Assembly (NCBI GenBank): GCA_011526095.1
Contig: WYBA01000166.1
Span: forward strand, 23,152-87,151
Reading direction: 5' to 3'
Source of the DNA: Myxococcales bacterium
Lineage (GTDB): Bacteria; Myxococcota_A; Polyangia; Haliangiales; Haliangiaceae
DNA: 64,000 nt
The position numbers were made by a program, and so were the translations under genes. The notes under the pieces were generated by a model that did not search any database, had not been told where the DNA came from, and saw nothing but the letters and a program-made list of their open reading frames with translations. Of this stretch, positions 50,210 through 62,693 are shown piece after piece. Within the stretch, counting starts at the first letter, position 1, and each line of letters begins with the position of its first letter.

Positions 50210-51655
50210 ATGCCGCGACGTAGTCCCTGGTCCCCGCTCCTGCTGCTGTGCAGCGCCCTCGCCGGCGCCTGCGGCAAGGAGGCGAGCCCGCCGCCGGCCG
50301 CGGGCGAGGCGCCGGCCGCGTCGGCGGCGAGCGACGAGGCGCTCGCCGCCCGCGCCGCCGCGCTGGCGCGCCTGGAGAAGACCGAGCTCAAGCTCGGGTT
50401 CATCAAGCTCACCGACTGCGCGCCGCTGGTGATCGCCCGCGAGCTCGGGTTCTTCGACGACGAGGGCCTCAACGTCACGCTCGAGGCGCAGGCCAACTGG
50501 AAGATCCTGCTCGATCGCGTCCTGTCCGGCGAGCTCGACGGCGCGCACATGCTCGCCGGGCAGCCGCTGGGCGCCACGATCGGCATCGGCACGCGGGCCG
50601 ACGTCGTCACCGCGTTCAGCATGGACCTCAACGGCAACGGCATCACCGTGTCGAACGAGGTGTGGGCGGCGATGCAGGAGGTCGACCCGGCGCTGAAGGC
50701 CGAGCACCCGCCCCACCCGATCTCGGCGCGCGCGCTGGCGCCGGTCGTGGCCGAGCGCAAGGCCAAGGGCACGCCGCTGAAGATGGGCATGGTGTTCCCG
50801 GTCTCGACCCACAACTACGAGCTCCGCTACTGGCTCGCGGCGGCGGGGATCCACCCCGGCTTCTACACGGCGGACGACACGCGCGGCGTGATCGACGCCG
50901 ACGTCCTGATCAGCGTCACCCCGCCGCCGCAGATGCCGGCGACGATGGAGGCGGGCACGATCGACGGCTACTGCGTCGGCGAGCCGTGGAACCAGCAGGC
51001 GGTGATGAAGGGCATCGGCGTCGCGGTCGCGACCGACTACGACGTGTGGAAGCACAACCCCGAGAAGGTGTTCGGCGTGACCGGCGAGTGGGCGCAGACC
51101 CACCCCGCGACCCACGTCGCGGTGGTCAAGGCGCTGATCCGCGCCGGCAAGTGGCTCGACGCGAGCCCCGGCAACCGCAAGCGCGCGGCCGAGATCCTCG
51201 CGCGCAAGGAGTACGTCGGCGCCGACTACGAGGTGATCGCGAACAGCATGACCGGGACCTTCCTGTCGCAGCGGACCGACCGCCGCGACCTCCCCGACTT
51301 CAACGTGTTCTTCCGCTACCACGCGACCTACCCGTTCTACAGCGACGCGATCTGGTACCTGACCCAGATGCGGCGGTGGGGGCAGATCGGCGAGTCGAAG
51401 AGCGACGCCTGGTACCACGAGACCGCGAAGAAGGTGTACCGCCCGGACGTCTACCTCGCCGCGGCGAAGGCGCTGCGCGCCGAGGGCAAGCTGGCCGAGG
51501 CCGACGTGCCGTGGGACAGCGACGGGTACCGCCCGCCGACGTCGGACTTCATCGACGGCGTCGAGTACGACGGGCGCAAGCCGGTCGAGTACCTGTCGCG
51601 CCTGAAGATCGGCCACAAGGACGCGGTCGAGCGCGCCGCGGTGACCGCGCCATGA
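50210..51655 (+). CDS. nrtA: Nitrate ABC transporter substrate-binding lipoprotein, NrtA-like
   Basis: The 481-residue lipoprotein has a lipobox (LAGAC). It matches the NrtA/CmpA-type binding fold: [52 protein letters not shown] and [20 protein letters not shown] strong GAAAGGAAGG ribosome site is present. It heads nrtA-nrtB-nrtC-nrtD, overlapping nrtB by 4 nt. Nitrate is the expected ligand from the neighbouring reductases; bicarbonate or cyanate relatives exist but fit the context less. Confidence 0.9.
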   Translation: MPRRSPWSPLLLLCSALAGACGKEASPPPAAGEAPAASAASDEALAARAAALARLEKTELKLGFIKLTDCAPLVIARELGFFDDEGLNVTLEAQANWKILLDRVLSGELDGAHMLAGQPLGATIGIGTRADVVTAFSMDLNGNGITVSNEVWAAMQEVDPALKAEHPPHPISARALAPVVAERKAKGTPLKMGMVFPVSTHNYELRYWLAAAGIHPGFYTADDTRGVIDADVLISVTPPPQMPATMEAGTIDGYCVGEPWNQQAVMKGIGVAVATDYDVWKHNPEKVFGVTGEWAQTHPATHVAVVKALIRAGKWLDASPGNRKRAAEILARKEYVGADYEVIANSMTGTFLSQRTDRRDLPDFNVFFRYHATYPFYSDAIWYLTQMRRWGQIGESKSDAWYHETAKKVYRPDVYLAAAKALRAEGKLAEADVPWDSDGYRPPTSDFIDGVEYDGRKPVEYLSRLKIGHKDAVERAAVTAP

Positions 51656-52752
51656 GCCGCGAGCGCGTCCTGCGCGCGATCCGGGTCCTCGACCTGTCGT
51701 TCTTCGAGCCGTTCGTGCGGCTGGCGTTCGGCGAGCAGCCGGGCCGCCAGCTGCGCAAGATCGCGCTCCAGGTGCTCGTCCCGCTCGCGTCGTTCGGGCT
51801 GTTCCTGGGCGCGTGGACCCTGGCCGCGAGCAACGTCGAGACCAAGTACGGCACGCTGCCGACGCCCGCGCAGGTGTGGGACCAGGCCGGCGTGCTGATC
51901 GCCGAGCACCACGCCGAGCGGCAGCGCGAGGCCGACTTCCACGCCGCGCAGGCGCGCAAGGCGGCGGAGCTCGAGCGCGCGGCCGCGGTGCTCGCCGGCA
52001 AGGCCGATCGCGGCGACCCGGCGCCTGGCCTGCGCGACGACGCGGCGCTGCTGCGCGATCGCGCGCGGCAGACCCGGGCGCAGCGCTACTCGGGCCCGCC
52101 GACCTACATCGATCAGATCCTGACCAGCCTGAAGACCGTGTTCCTCGGGTTCCTCGTCGCCTCGCTGATCGCGATCCCGCTCGGGGTGCTGTGCGGGCTG
52201 TCGCGGACGTTCGCGATGGCGGTGAACCCGTTCGTGCAGATCTTCAAGCCGGTGTCGCCGCTGGCGTGGCTGCCGATCGTGATGATCCTCGTCGGCGCGC
52301 TCTACACGACGCCGCCCGAGGAGGCGTGGTTCGAGAAGTCGTTCGTGACCTCGGCGCTGACCGTGGCGCTGTGCTCGCTGTGGCCGACCCTGATGAACAC
52401 CGCGCTGGGCGTGTCGTCGGTGCCGCGCGAGTACCACGCCGTCGCCCAGGTGCTGGGGCTGAGCTGGTGGACGCGGGTCCGCAAGATCGTCATCCCCGCG
52501 GCGATGCCGATGATCTTCGCCGGCCTGCGGATCTCGCTGGGCGTCGGGTGGATGGTGCTGATCGCGTCGGAGATGCTGGCCCAGAACCCGGGGCTCGGGA
52601 AGTTCATCTGGGACATGTTCCAGAACGGCAGCTCGCAGACCCTGGCGCAGATCATGGTCGCGGTGTTCACGATCGGGGCGATCGGCTTCCTGCTCGATCG
52701 CGTGATGGTCGTGCTGCAGCGGCTCGTCAGCCACCAGCCCGAGGTGGCGTGA
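51652..52752 (+). CDS. nrtB: Nitrate ABC transporter permease, NrtB-like, with coiled-coil insert
   Basis: This 366-residue permease has a first helix near residues 42-60, then an unusual charged segment (about 85-145) rich in Ala, Glu and Arg ([20 protein letters not shown], then [17 protein letters not shown]) that should form a helical hairpin. The standard BPD_transp core follows, with [30 protein letters not shown] and the EAA-type loop. NrtB and SsuC relatives normally lack this insert. It is coupled to nrtA and followed one base later by the ATPase gene. Confidence 0.9.
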   Translation: MSRERVLRAIRVLDLSFFEPFVRLAFGEQPGRQLRKIALQVLVPLASFGLFLGAWTLAASNVETKYGTLPTPAQVWDQAGVLIAEHHAERQREADFHAAQARKAAELERAAAVLAGKADRGDPAPGLRDDAALLRDRARQTRAQRYSGPPTYIDQILTSLKTVFLGFLVASLIAIPLGVLCGLSRTFAMAVNPFVQIFKPVSPLAWLPIVMILVGALYTTPPEEAWFEKSFVTSALTVALCSLWPTLMNTALGVSSVPREYHAVAQVLGLSWWTRVRKIVIPAAMPMIFAGLRISLGVGWMVLIASEMLAQNPGLGKFIWDMFQNGSSQTLAQIMVAVFTIGAIGFLLDRVMVVLQRLVSHQPEVA

Positions 52753-52753
52753 C

Positions 52754-53563
52754 GTGGCGCTGATCGAGCTGCGCGGGGTCGGCAAGACGTTCCCGACCGT
52801 CGCCGGCGCGACCGAGGTGCTCCGCGGCGTCGACCTGACCGTCGCCGAGGGCGAGTTCGTCGCGATCGTCGGCTTCTCCGGCAGCGGCAAGTCGACGCTG
52901 ATGTCGATCCTCGCCGGGCTGCTGCGGCCCGACGCCGGCGAGGTCAGGGTCGACGGCCAGCCGGTGCGGGGCGCCGGCCCCGATCGCGCGCTGGTGTTCC
53001 AGACCTACGCGCTGCTGCCGTGGCTGTCGGTGCGGGACAACGTCCGGCTCGCCGTCGACGCGGCGTTCCCCGGGTGGACCGCGGCGCGGCGCCGCGCCCA
53101 CGTCGACGAGCACGTCGCGATGGTCGGGCTCGCCGCCGCGGCCGGGAAGCGGCCGGGCGAGCTGTCGGGCGGCATGCGCCAGCGCGTCGCGGTGGCGCGC
53201 GCGCTGGCGATGGATCCGCGGATCCTGCTGCTCGACGAGCCGCTGGGCGCGCTCGACGCGCTGACGCGCGGCACGCTGCAGGCCGAGATCGCGCGGATCT
53301 GGGCGGTGACCCGCAAGACCGTCGTGATGATCACCAACGACGTCGAGGAGGCGCTGGTGCTCGCCGACCGGGTGATCGTGCTGGAGCCCGGCCCCCGCGC
53401 GCACCTCGGGCCGTCGTTCGCCGTGCCGCTGCCGCGGCCGCGCGTGCGCGCCGCGCTCAACCACGACCCGGCGTTCGCGGGCCTGCGCAACCAGATCCTC
53501 CTGCACCTCACCGAGAGCCGGGCGCGTCGCGCCGGCGCCGCACGCAAGGTGACCCATGCCTGA
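52754..53563 (+). CDS. Nitrate ABC transporter ATPase 1 (NrtC/D type)
   Basis: The 269-residue ATPase has Walker [12 protein letters not shown]-loop [13 protein letters not shown], signature [15 protein letters not shown] and Walker [13 protein letters not shown]. NrtC of cyanobacteria carries a regulatory NrtA-like domain; here only the ATPase is present. GTG 52754 is the start. It pairs with the next ATPase, giving two distinct nucleotide-binding subunits. Confidence 0.9.
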   Translation: MALIELRGVGKTFPTVAGATEVLRGVDLTVAEGEFVAIVGFSGSGKSTLMSILAGLLRPDAGEVRVDGQPVRGAGPDRALVFQTYALLPWLSVRDNVRLAVDAAFPGWTAARRRAHVDEHVAMVGLAAAAGKRPGELSGGMRQRVAVARALAMDPRILLLDEPLGALDALTRGTLQAEIARIWAVTRKTVVMITNDVEEALVLADRVIVLEPGPRAHLGPSFAVPLPRPRVRAALNHDPAFAGLRNQILLHLTESRARRAGAARKVTHA

Positions 53564-54377
53564 CTCCGGACGCGCGCGCTGCTTCGTCGAGCTGTACAAC
53601 CTCGGCAAGAGCTACGACACCCCGGCGGGGCGCCAGGTCGTGGTCCGCGGGTTCGAGCTGCGGATGGAGGAGGGCGAGTTCGTCGCGATCCTCGGGCACT
53701 CGGGGTGCGGCAAGTCGACCGTGCTGTCGATGATCGCCGGCCTCAACGCGATCAGCGAGGGCGGCATCGTGATCGGCCACCGCGAGATCACCGGGCCCGG
53801 TCCGGATCGCGGCGTCGTGTTCCAGGCGCCGTCGCTGCTGCCGTGGCTGACGGCGTTCGACAACGTGATGCTCGGCGTGCGGCAGGTCCATCCCCGCGCG
53901 ACGCGCGAGCGGCGCGCCGAGATCGTCCGCCACCACCTCGAGCTGGTCGGCCTCGGCGACGCGCACGACCGGCGCCCCGCCGAGCTGAGCCTGGGGATGC
54001 AGCAGCGCGTCGGGATCGCGCGCGCGCTGGCGCTGTCGCCGCGCCTGCTCTTGCTCGACGAGCCGTTCGGGATGCTGGACGCGCTCACCCGCATGGAGCT
54101 CCAGGACGTGCTGATCGAGATCCTGGAGCGCGAGCGGCGGACCGCGCTGATGGTGACCCACGACGTCGACGAGGCGCTGTTCCTGGCCCATCGCATCGTC
54201 CTGATGACGAGCGGCCCCGAGGCGCGCGTCGGGGAGCTCCTCGAGGTGCCGTTCGCGTCGCCGCGGCGGCGCGCGGCGGTGCTGCAGCACCCCGCCTACT
54301 ACGAGCTGCGCGCCCGGATCATCGAGTTCCTCGACGAGCACGACCCGATGCACCGGACCACGGCCGCGCCGGCCTAG
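53556..54377 (+). CDS. Nitrate ABC transporter ATPase 2 (NrtD type)
   Basis: The 273-residue ATPase overlaps ATPase 1 by 8 nt. It has Walker [28 protein letters not shown] and Walker [13 protein letters not shown]. The signature reads [15 protein letters not shown], with Leu in place of the first Gly of LSGG, a common change in NrtD proteins. It closes the nrt operon. Confidence 0.9.
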   Translation: MPDSGRARCFVELYNLGKSYDTPAGRQVVVRGFELRMEEGEFVAILGHSGCGKSTVLSMIAGLNAISEGGIVIGHREITGPGPDRGVVFQAPSLLPWLTAFDNVMLGVRQVHPRATRERRAEIVRHHLELVGLGDAHDRRPAELSLGMQQRVGIARALALSPRLLLLDEPFGMLDALTRMELQDVLIEILERERRTALMVTHDVDEALFLAHRIVLMTSGPEARVGELLEVPFASPRRRAAVLQHPAYYELRARIIEFLDEHDPMHRTTAAPA

Positions 54378-54418
54378 CCTGGGCGGTCGCGGCACGGCCC
54401 GCCCGCGCGAGCGCGGCG

Positions 54419-56467
<2,049 letters not shown>

Positions 56468-56600
56468 CGCGCGCGAGCATCCATCAGAAAACCGCGGCCG
56501 GGATCGAGGCGGGCGCCAGCATTGTTGGCGGCGCCGCCCGGCGAGCCCCGCGGAATCACGCGCGCCGGCGTGGCACGCGCGTTGCTGGATCGCGTCCACC

Positions 56601-57467
56601 ATGCGCGTCCCCGCCCTCGCCGTCGCCTCGCTCTTGCTCGCCGCCTGCAACAGCGTCCCCGGAGGCGGAGGGCCTTCGGGCGAGCCGGACGAGCTCGGCG
56701 CCCAGCTCGCCGCCGAGCTCGCCGACATCGCCACGCTCGACGCGGACGTGCTCACGCTCGCCCACGAGCTGCGCCAGCCGGTCAGCGCCCTGCTGCGCGC
56801 CGAGGTCGGCGTCGAGAGCTGTCAGCAGGTCGAGGAGCGGCTGTGGCGGGTGTGTGGTGCGCAGGCCGGGTCGTGCTCGGTGACGGCCACGTTCTACTGG
56901 GCGCACGACATCCCGCGCTGCTCGGCGCGGTTCGAGCTCGACGAGAGCTGGCAGGACGACCGGTTCTCCCGCCTGTACACGATCGACTTCGCCGGCGAGT
57001 CGCGGCGCGAGCCCACCGACGCCTGCGGCGACGGGACGATCGATCCCGGCGAGGCGTGCGACGACGGCAACCTCGAGCCGTTCGACGGCTGCGACCCCGA
57101 CTGCCAGGCCGAGCCGTTCAACGGGTGCGAGACGGTGATCCAGCAGGAGTTCAGCGCCGCCGACATCGCGTGGATCGACGCCGCCCGGTGGCAGAGCCCG
57201 CGCAGCCACGTGATGGTCCACCGCGGCGCCGAGCCGTTCGCCGCCGTCGATCGCGCGCTGTGCGATCGCGCACGCACGACGGCAGAGGCCGTGTGCGCGC
57301 GCCTGGCCGACGAGATGCCGTTCGTCGGCTACTGCGTGCCGGAGGTCCACCTGACCGCCCCGACCACCTGCGACGTCCGCCTGCGCGTGGACTTCCTCAC
57401 GCCGTCTCCCGACGACGGTGTCTTCACGACGGCACTCCAGGGTATCCTGGCGTTCGAGCTCCACTGA
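56601..57467 (+). CDS. Lipoprotein with DUF4215-type Cys-rich repeat
   Basis: The 288-residue exported protein has a lipobox (LLLAAC). Near the middle is a repeat typical of myxobacterial surface proteins (CGDGTIDPGEACDDGN then FDGCDPDC). The flanking regions carry about ten more Cys, suggesting a disulphide-rich extracellular fold. It is first in a three-lipoprotein operon and overlaps the next gene by one base (TGATG). Function unknown. Confidence 0.85.
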   Translation: MRVPALAVASLLLAACNSVPGGGGPSGEPDELGAQLAAELADIATLDADVLTLAHELRQPVSALLRAEVGVESCQQVEERLWRVCGAQAGSCSVTATFYWAHDIPRCSARFELDESWQDDRFSRLYTIDFAGESRREPTDACGDGTIDPGEACDDGNLEPFDGCDPDCQAEPFNGCETVIQQEFSAADIAWIDAARWQSPRSHVMVHRGAEPFAAVDRALCDRARTTAEAVCARLADEMPFVGYCVPEVHLTAPTTCDVRLRVDFLTPSPDDGVFTTALQGILAFELH

Positions 57468-58522
57468 TGCGCACCCTCGCCGCCGCTGCCGTCCTCCTCA
57501 CGCTCGCCGCCTGCGGTGACAACATCGACGGCGAGCACTTCGAGCCGTGGGAGCTGCCGGACCTGACGGCCGCCGAGGGCGTCACCGTGCGGACGCCCGA
57601 GTTCGACGTCGCCGCCGGCGAGGAGCTGCAGGACTGCTACTTCTTCCAGGTGCCGGACCTCGCCGACGGCGAGCCGCTGTGGATCGACCGCACGGTGCTC
57701 GCGCTCAACCCCGGCAGCCACCACATGAACGTGTTCCGCGTCGGCGAGGTCCGCGACCTCGGCCCTGATGACGGCGAGCCGATCGACCTCGGCGGCGTCC
57801 AGGGCACGGTGATCCGCGCCGGCGAGTGCTGGAACAGCAGCAACTGGGCCAACTGGCCGCTCGTCGTCAACTCGCAGCAGTCGAACCCCGACGAGCCCGT
57901 GCTCGACTGGCGGCTGCCCGACGACGTCGCGTACCGGCTCGAGCCGGGCGAGATGCTCATGCTGCAGATCCACTTCGTCAACGCGACGACGCAGGAGACG
58001 CCGTGGAAGGGCCGCGCCGCGGTCAACTTCCACCGCAGCCAGGACGGCGACAGCCAGGAGCTGGGCACGCTGTTCGCCACCCAGCAGAGCATCCGGATCT
58101 GCCGGTCGAGCCCGCCGCCGACGTACTCGGGCGCGTGCCGGCTGCCCGCCGGCGCGCACACCGTCGCCGCGGCCAACGGCCACTTCCACTCGCGCGGCCG
58201 GCGGTTCCAGATGTTCGCGTGGGACGGCGTCTCGACCGACGTGCCCGGCGACGACGCGCGGTTCTACGAGAGCGACGACTGGGCCGAGCCCGACATGTCG
58301 CTGAACCTCGACGTGCCGATCGCCGATGGCGGCGGCGTGTGGTGGAGCTGCGACTTCGAGTGGACCGAGCCCGAGGTCGGGTGCGACGTCATCGACGAGC
58401 GCGACCCGCAGGGCGCGAACGACTGCTGCTACACGTTCGGCCCGATCGTCGAGGAGAGCGAGCACTGCAACGTGTTCGCGTACTACTACCCGAAGACCGC
58501 GGGCGACATCGCGTGCTTCTGA
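57467..58522 (+). CDS. Copper monooxygenase-like (PHM/DBM fold) lipoprotein
   Basis: This 351-residue lipoprotein (lipobox TLAAC) resembles the type II ascorbate-dependent copper monooxygenase fold. LNPGSHHMNVFRVG contains the His-His pair of the first domain. The second-domain-like region has MLMLQIHFVN and NGHFHSRGRRFQMF. In the enzymes such His and Met residues hold two copper ions. Many bacterial homologues are uncharacterised, so oxygenase activity is inference. At least ten Cys support an exported protein. Confidence 0.8.
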   Translation: MRTLAAAAVLLTLAACGDNIDGEHFEPWELPDLTAAEGVTVRTPEFDVAAGEELQDCYFFQVPDLADGEPLWIDRTVLALNPGSHHMNVFRVGEVRDLGPDDGEPIDLGGVQGTVIRAGECWNSSNWANWPLVVNSQQSNPDEPVLDWRLPDDVAYRLEPGEMLMLQIHFVNATTQETPWKGRAAVNFHRSQDGDSQELGTLFATQQSIRICRSSPPPTYSGACRLPAGAHTVAAANGHFHSRGRRFQMFAWDGVSTDVPGDDARFYESDDWAEPDMSLNLDVPIADGGGVWWSCDFEWTEPEVGCDVIDERDPQGANDCCYTFGPIVEESEHCNVFAYYYPKTAGDIACF

Positions 58523-59154
58523 GAGCGGCGGCGGTCCTCGCCGCGGCGCTGGTGGGCGCGAGCGGCTGCGGCGACGACGACCCGGCGACGCCGGACGCCG
58601 CGCCTTGTGACGTCGGCGACCCGTCGGCGACGCCCGAGCTGCAGGTGGTCACCCAGGTCGCGGGCGCGATCGCGCCGGTCACCGACGGCGGGACGCTGCC
58701 GATCGTCGTGCCGCCGCAGGGCGGGCACATCCTGCTCGTCGGCGTGCGCGTCAGGAACGTCTCGCTGTGCGGCGCGACGATCGGCGTGGCGCTGCGAGAC
58801 CCGTGCGACAACGGCGTCCTCGGGATCGAGCGCCGCCCGGTGGCGTGGCGCGTCGCCGACGACGGGTTCGCCGAGCCGGCGCAGCCGATGGAGATCTCCG
58901 ACTACGCCAACGTCGCGGTGTGCCCCAACGGCGCCGGCGACCGCGACATCGACGGTCAGCCCTACCAGCTCGAGGTCCGGTTCTACGAGGCGGGCGGCCG
59001 CGTCGCCGAGCGCATCCTCGCCACGACGCCGACGTGCGACGCCGGCGACACGTACTGCACGTGCGACTGCGACAGCGACTACGACCTCGGGGGCGACTGC
59101 CCGACCGATCCCGACGCCGGCGTGATCGGCTGCGCGCCGGACGCGGGGCCGTAG
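58513..59154 (+). CDS. Third lipoprotein of the operon
   Basis: A 213-residue lipoprotein (lipobox GASGC). I infer GTG 58513 as start: it overlaps the preceding gene by 10 nt and directly begins a signal peptide (VLLRAAAVLAAALVGAS). A beta-rich core (HILLVGVRVRNVSLCGATI) and a Cys/Asp-rich tail (CTCDCDSDYDLGGDC) follow. The acidic tail could bind metal, which would fit a copper-enzyme neighbour. No family recognised. Confidence 0.75.
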   Translation: MLLRAAAVLAAALVGASGCGDDDPATPDAAPCDVGDPSATPELQVVTQVAGAIAPVTDGGTLPIVVPPQGGHILLVGVRVRNVSLCGATIGVALRDPCDNGVLGIERRPVAWRVADDGFAEPAQPMEISDYANVAVCPNGAGDRDIDGQPYQLEVRFYEAGGRVAERILATTPTCDAGDTYCTCDCDSDYDLGGDCPTDPDAGVIGCAPDAGP

Positions 59155-59165
59155 CGGGCCGCCGG

Positions 59166-60311
59166 TCAGATCCGGCGGACGAGCAGGCTGCCGAGCGAGT
59201 AGCCGGCGCCGAACGACGCCATCACGCCCCAGCTCCCCGCCGGCAGGTCGTCCGAGTACTTCGAGAACGCGATCAGCGAGCCGGCCGACGCGGTGTTGCC
59301 GTACTCGTCGAGGATCAGCGGCGCCTCGAGCCGGGTCGCGTCGCGGCCGAGCAGCCGGCGCGCGATCAGCTCGTTCATGTTCTGGTTGGCCTGGTGCAGC
59401 CAGAACCGGCGGACGTCGGCCGACGTCAGCCCGTGCGCCTCGAGGTGCTCGCCGATGAACTTCGCGGCGAGCGGGACGACGTCTTTGAACACGCGCCGGC
59501 CCTGCTGGTAGAACAGCCGGTCGGTCGCGTCGGCGCGCGCCGGGTCGCAGCGGTTGAGGTAGCCGCCGTTGTTGCGGATGTTCGAGCTGAACTTCGACAT
59601 CGACCGGGTCGACACCAGCTCCCACGCGCACCGCGCGCGCGCCGGGTCGACCGACGCGAGCGGCTCGATCACCGCCGCGACCGACGCGTCGCCGAAGATG
59701 AAGTGGCTGTCGCGATCCCGCCAGTTCATGTGACCGGTGGTCATCTCGGGGACGACGACGACGGCACACTTCGCCTTGCCGAGCTGGACCGCCTCGGACG
59801 CGAGCTGCACCGCGAACGTCGCGGACGAGCACCCGACGGCCATGTCGAAGCCGTAGCCGCTGGCGCCGAGCGCGTCCTGCACCTCGATCGAGATCGCGGG
59901 GTACAGGCGCTGCAGGTTCGACGCGCCGAGCACGACGAGATCGACGTCGGCGCCGGCGCGGCCGGCCGCGGCGAGCGCGCGCTCGGCGGCGCGCACCGCG
60001 AACTCGGCCTGGACGCGGAGCTGGTCGTCCGGTCGGTCGGGGACGTTGGGGCACATCCGGTCCGGATCGAGAAGCCCGGTGCGGTCGAGCACGTAGCGCT
60101 GCTTGATCCCCGACGCCTTCTCGATGAACTCCGCGCTCGACTCCTTCAACGCCTCGCGCGTGCCGGCCGCGATCTCCTCGGCGTGGCGCGCGTTGTCGCG
60201 CTGCACGAACGCGTTGAACGCGACGCACAGCTCCTCGTTGGTGATCACGCCCTCGGGGTGCCACACGCCCGTGCCCGTGATGGCCGTCGCGGTCGTCGTC
60301 GACACGCTCAT
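59166..60311 (-). CDS. Beta-ketoacyl-ACP synthase III-like enzyme
   Basis: This 381-residue thiolase-fold condensing enzyme has the FabH triad: Cys in [12 protein letters not shown], His in [13 protein letters not shown] and Asn in [11 protein letters not shown]. The long N-terminal region ([20 protein letters not shown]) is typical of a FabH-like branch common in proteobacteria that is distinct from housekeeping FabH. It may start fatty-acid or secondary-lipid synthesis. ATG 60311 ([13 protein letters not shown]) fits better than an upstream start. Confidence 0.88.
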   Translation of the reverse strand: MSVSTTTATAITGTGVWHPEGVITNEELCVAFNAFVQRDNARHAEEIAAGTREALKESSAEFIEKASGIKQRYVLDRTGLLDPDRMCPNVPDRPDDQLRVQAEFAVRAAERALAAAGRAGADVDLVVLGASNLQRLYPAISIEVQDALGASGYGFDMAVGCSSATFAVQLASEAVQLGKAKCAVVVVPEMTTGHMNWRDRDSHFIFGDASVAAVIEPLASVDPARARCAWELVSTRSMSKFSSNIRNNGGYLNRCDPARADATDRLFYQQGRRVFKDVVPLAAKFIGEHLEAHGLTSADVRRFWLHQANQNMNELIARRLLGRDATRLEAPLILDEYGNTASAGSLIAFSKYSDDLPAGSWGVMASFGAGYSLGSLLVRRI

Positions 60312-60432
60312 GGGGCACTTACACAACGCCAGGGCCGGTGCCGTCAAGGCCTGCCCGGGTCCCCTTCCTGGATCGCCCGGGTTGGTCGGACCACACCGCG
60401 TCGACGCGCGTCACGCGCGTGGCCGCCGCGCG

Positions 60433-60996
60433 TCACCGAGGCTTCTTGAGGTTCGCCTCGGTGTCGGCGAGCAGCTGGCGCAGCTCGCGCGATCCCGGCT
60501 CGGCCGCCACGGCCATCCGAAGGTTGAGCAGCGCGCTCGCCGCGTCGCCCGCGTCGAGCGCGGCCTCGGCGCGGCGCACGTAGGACTTCGCCTTGGGGCC
60601 GATCGGCCTCGGCGCGACCGGCGTGCCGGTCGGCGGCGTCGCGCTCGCGCCGGCCGGGCTCGTCGGCGTGCCGGCCGGGGGCGTCGGGCGCTGCGCGGCC
60701 ATCGCGCCGCTCCGGCGCGGCACCAGCTTCTGGCGCTGCGCGGGGTCCCGCAGCAGCGCGTACGCGCCGCTGATCCGGCCGAACACCGTCATCAGCAGCT
60801 CGGCGTCCGCCGGCGCGAGCTTGCCGCGGAACCGGTCCGGGTGCCGCGACGTCGCGATCGCGTGGTAGGCGTCCTGGAGCCGCCGCTCGTCCTCGGTCGG
60901 CGACAGCTCGAGCAGCTCGAACGGCCCCATCACGTCGATCCGCGGCGCCGTCCTCCTCAGCCACGCCAGCAACGCCGGCACCTCCCAGGCGCTCAC
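60433..60996 (-). CDS. J-domain protein coupled to Hsp70
   Basis: The 187-residue protein has a J domain (about 25-90: GPFELLELSPTEDERRLQDAY, HPD in TSRHPDRF, AYALLRDPAQR), a Pro/Thr-rich linker and a C-terminal TPR-like helix pair (YVRRAEAALDAGDAASALLNL). The HPD motif means it can stimulate an Hsp70. GTG 60996 overlaps the Hsp70 stop (GTGA), so the two are made together as a dedicated pair. Confidence 0.87.
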   Translation of the reverse strand: MSAWEVPALLAWLRRTAPRIDVMGPFELLELSPTEDERRLQDAYHAIATSRHPDRFRGKLAPADAELLMTVFGRISGAYALLRDPAQRQKLVPRRSGAMAAQRPTPPAGTPTSPAGASATPPTGTPVAPRPIGPKAKSYVRRAEAALDAGDAASALLNLRMAVAAEPGSRELRQLLADTEANLKKPR

Positions 60997-62693
60997 TCGT
61001 CGGCTCCGACCAGCTCGAGCGGCGGGTCCGGCACGTCGTCGAGCGCCGGCGCCGGCGTCACCGCCGTGGGTGCGCCGAGGATCGTCAGCGACACCTCCTG
61101 GTTCGCGCCGGTCGCGGCGTCGCGCGCGCGGACGTGGAGGATGCCGTCGGTGTCGACCCGGAACGTCACCTCGATCTTGACCTCGCCGCGGGCGCGCGGC
61201 GGCAGCTCGTCGAGCACGAGCTGCCCGAGCGGCTCGTTGTCGGCGAACCGGCGGTCCTCGCCGCGGCAGCACTCGAGCACGACGCGGGTCTGGCCGTCGC
61301 GCGCGGTCGAGAACACCTTCGTGCGCTCGATCGGGATCGGCGAGTTCTTGTCGATCAGCCGCTCGGCGTAGCCGCCCGCGGTCGAGATGCCGAGGGTGGC
61401 CGGCGTGACGTCGAGCAGCAGCGGCCGCGGCAGCGGCGCCATCACCGACGTCGTCAGCGGTCGGGCGCCGGTCGGGACCTCCTCGAGCGTCAGCGGCGAC
61501 AGCGCCGTCGTCGGCACCGCGTCGCGGATGCCCATGCCGGTGCCCGCCACCAGGTTGCCGGTGAGCGAGCCGGCCTGGATCGCCGCGCCCTGCGCGATCA
61601 CCTCGTCGGGGTTGATCCGCACCATCGGCGGCTTGCCGAACAGCTCGGCGAGCCGCTGGCGGACCAGCGGGATCCGCGTCGAGCCGCCGACGCACAGCAC
61701 CTCGCTGACGTCGCGCGGGTCGAGGTGCGCCGCCGCCAGCGCGCCGCGGCAGCTCTCGATCGTGCGATCGACGTAGCCGCTGATCAGCGACTCGAGCTGC
61801 GGTCGCGACAGCCGGAACGGCAGGCTCAGCGACCGGCCGTCGCCGGTGTCGAGCCCGTCGATCGTGCCCTCGGCGACCGTGTGCTCGGACAGGTGCTTCT
61901 TGACCTCCTCGGCCGCCACCGTGATCCGCGACATCAGGCTCGGGTTGCCGCGCGGGTCGACGTTGCGGACGCGGTTGAGCTCGGCCGCGAGGTACTCGGT
62001 GATCGTGCGATCGACGTCGTCGCCGCCGAGGAAGAAGTCGCCGTCGGTGGCGAGCACCTCGAACACCTCGCCGCGGATCTTGAGCAGGCTGACGTCGAAC
62101 GTGCCGCCGCCGAAGTCGTAGACGCACACGACCTCGTCCTTGCGCTGGCCGAACCCGTAGGCGAGCGCCGCGGCGGTCGGCTCGTTGATCAGGCGGATCA
62201 CGTCGAGCCCGGCGAGCCGGCCGGCCTCCTGCGTCGCGCGGCGCTGCGCGTCGCTGAAGTTGGCGGGCACGGTGATCACGACCTCGCCGACGCGGTCGGC
62301 CATCTGGCGCTCGACGCACCGCTTGAGGTGCAGCAGCACCTGCGACGACACCTCGGGCACGGTCAGCCGGCGATCGCGGACGACGACGATCGGCTGCTGG
62401 TTCGGGCCCTCGTCGACCTCGTAGGTCAGCCCGGTCAGGGCGAGCTGGACCAGCGGCGAGCGGATGTTCTGGCCGATCAGCCGCTTCGCCGAGTAGATCG
62501 TGCTCTCGGGCTCGACGACGCGCAGCGCGCGCGCGTCGTGGCCGACGACGACGCCGCCCGCCGCGGGGTACGCGACGACGGACGGGTGGACGCGCTCGCC
62601 GCGCGCGCCGAGCGCGAACTCGACGCCGGTGGGCGTGGCGACCGCCGCGACCGAGTTGGTCGTGCCGAGGTCGATGCCGACGGCGACGGTCAT
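60993..62693 (-). CDS. Hsp70-family chaperone lacking the helical lid
   Basis: The 566-residue Hsp70 has the ATPase domain (GIDLGTTNSVAAV, VYDFGGGTFDVSLL, LCVGGSTRIPLVRQ) and the beta-sandwich substrate domain (about 400-540: LLLDVTPATLGI, VTFRVDTDGILHV). It stops where DnaK's alpha-helical lid would begin. Lidless Hsp70s such as HscC work with their own J proteins, which fits the coupled J gene. It overlaps the acyl-CoA dehydrogenase gene (ATGA) upstream. Confidence 0.9.
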   Translation of the reverse strand: MTVAVGIDLGTTNSVAAVATPTGVEFALGARGERVHPSVVAYPAAGGVVVGHDARALRVVEPESTIYSAKRLIGQNIRSPLVQLALTGLTYEVDEGPNQQPIVVVRDRRLTVPEVSSQVLLHLKRCVERQMADRVGEVVITVPANFSDAQRRATQEAGRLAGLDVIRLINEPTAAALAYGFGQRKDEVVCVYDFGGGTFDVSLLKIRGEVFEVLATDGDFFLGGDDVDRTITEYLAAELNRVRNVDPRGNPSLMSRITVAAEEVKKHLSEHTVAEGTIDGLDTGDGRSLSLPFRLSRPQLESLISGYVDRTIESCRGALAAAHLDPRDVSEVLCVGGSTRIPLVRQRLAELFGKPPMVRINPDEVIAQGAAIQAGSLTGNLVAGTGMGIRDAVPTTALSPLTLEEVPTGARPLTTSVMAPLPRPLLLDVTPATLGISTAGGYAERLIDKNSPIPIERTKVFSTARDGQTRVVLECCRGEDRRFADNEPLGQLVLDELPPRARGEVKIEVTFRVDTDGILHVRARDAATGANQEVSLTILGAPTAVTPAPALDDVPDPPLELVGADE

